The notes beneath the pieces are model-generated. The model was given only the letters and a program-made list of their open reading frames with translations, searched no databases and was not told the origin of the DNA. DNA of 14,909 nucleotides. It comes from an uncultured Chitinophaga sp. Lineage in GTDB: Bacteria > Bacteroidota > Bacteroidia > Chitinophagales > Chitinophagaceae. Shown here piece after piece: positions 14,307 to 14,909 of the stretch (position 1 is the first letter of the stretch; the number at the start of each line of letters is the position of its first letter). The position numbers and the translations under genes are program-made. The DNA is taken from contig NZ_CALNBI010000204.1 in the NCBI RefSeq assembly GCF_937874145.1, forward strand, positions 1 to 14,909, read 5' to 3'.

Positions 14307-14909
14307 TTAGTTATGTCCATTGATCAAACTGACCACCACCTGAATGAATACATCCTTCTCCGCAGGATCACTTTCCGCTATCATCAGCGTTAACGCTACC
14401 AGAGAATTATCGGAGATACGCCGATTCCCGTCTTTTTTGTATAGGATATTGTTCCTGTCCATGTACCATACCAGTAAAAATGCGGCTATCCGTTTGTTCC
14501 CGTCGGAAAAAGAGTGGTTTTTAACGATGAAATATAACAAATGTGCCGCCTTCACCTCAATGCTCGGGTATAAGTCTCTTCCGTCAAAAGTTTGATTAAT
14601 AGACGCAAGGGAACTGCGGAAGGACATGTCTTTTTCGTTCCCAAACAGCGCGTTCGAAGGATACCTGTTCTTTAACAATGCAACCACTTGAATGGCGTCC
14701 TCATAAGTCGGCGTATATACAATTTTGCGACTTGTATGCTCTTCCGGAATCTGCTGGTGATCATATTTGTCAAGTACATCCAGGGCATAGGAGTAATCAT
14801 TTAGCAAACTGATCAACCCGGCAGACTCATCATTCGTCAACCGGTGATTATCCATCAACCTCCCCATAATCTGAATCGTGTTTTTTAACGCATTCAAATT
14901 GCGCTCATG
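14307..14909 (-). CDS. Fic/DOC-domain protein, probably C-terminal part of a RhuM-Fic protein (5' end outside window)
   Basis: The frame stays open to the right edge (HERNLNALKN...), and no ATG with a good context is seen at its start; a TTG at 14895-14897 is possible but unlikely. About 200 residues are visible. The Fic signature HSFSDGNKR lies at 14490-14516. Fic proteins transfer AMP, UMP or phosphate to target proteins using the His of this motif. Here the glycine of GNGR is lysine and the second arginine of HxFx(D/E)GNGRxxR is alanine, so the motif is closer to Doc-type GNKR/ANKR. The preceding segment (SYALDVLDKYDHQ, then ALFGNEKDMSFRSSL) and the closing ALVALTLMIAESDPAEKD are familiar to me from RhuM-type virulence proteins that carry a C-terminal Fic domain. 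The gene looks accessory, and its base composition is more AT-rich than that of neighbouring genes. Any antitoxin or partner would lie outside the window. Confidence 0.85.
   Translation of the reverse strand, partial: HERNLNALKNTIQIMGRLMDNHRLTNDESAGLISLLNDYSYALDVLDKYDHQQIPEEHTSRKIVYTPTYEDAIQVVALLKNRYPSNALFGNEKDMSFRSSLASINQTFDGRDLYPSIEVKAAHLLYFIVKNHSFSDGNKRIAAFLLVWYMDRNNILYKKDGNRRISDNSLVALTLMIAESDPAEKDVFIQVVVSLINGHN

Noticed and set aside
1..14909. CRISPR array, insertion sequence, prophage or tRNA genes
   Set aside because: No regularly spaced direct repeats, transposase, integrase, phage gene or tRNA cloverleaf with a T-loop motif was seen on either strand.

Overview
The window looks like chromosomal DNA from a Bacteroidota species, most likely Chitinophagaceae (Chitinophaga-like). 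The reasons are several candidate promoters carrying the Bacteroidota -7 box TAnnTTTG, a small secreted PepSY-like protein, a SIMPL-domain protein and a short lipoprotein of types common in that phylum, a long type-2 isoleucyl-tRNA synthetase, and a DksA-like protein directly behind ileS. Composition is moderately GC-rich with AT-rich promoter regions. The assignment is inferred from gene content and protein style, not from a database search.

Left part (1-3706): the 3' part of mfd (transcription-repair coupling factor), then a secreted SIMPL-domain protein with its terminator, then a small lipoprotein on the minus strand. Middle (3707-7478, minus strand): gyrB with its own candidate promoter and terminator, preceded by a membrane-anchored AsmA-like protein. 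A divergent gene at 7595-8524 encodes an AraC-family regulator with an unusual cysteine cluster. A 595-base stretch without a convincing gene follows (8525-9119). It holds a good intrinsic terminator with several stems upstream of it, which may be a structured RNA, two palindromes and a cluster of G-runs. Then comes a minus-strand PepSY-like secreted protein.

Right part (9816-14279, plus strand): ileS and a 359-residue protein begin only four bases apart and end at one strong terminator, so they form an operon. The second protein joins a long Lys/Ala/Pro-rich, histone-H1-like arm to a DksA/TraR-like C-terminal domain whose zinc site is largely lost. The window closes with the C-terminal part of a Fic-domain protein on the minus strand, probably a RhuM-Fic protein cut by the window edge.

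Most genes here are housekeeping: repair-coupled transcription, DNA topology and translation. The most notable points are the swapped class I signature in IleRS (GIHH instead of HIGH), the H1-like/DksA-like fusion, the cysteine cluster in the AraC regulator, and the possible structured RNA at 8551-8799. I saw no CRISPR array, insertion sequence, prophage, tRNA or rRNA. I found no multi-gene system that I could defend as new.
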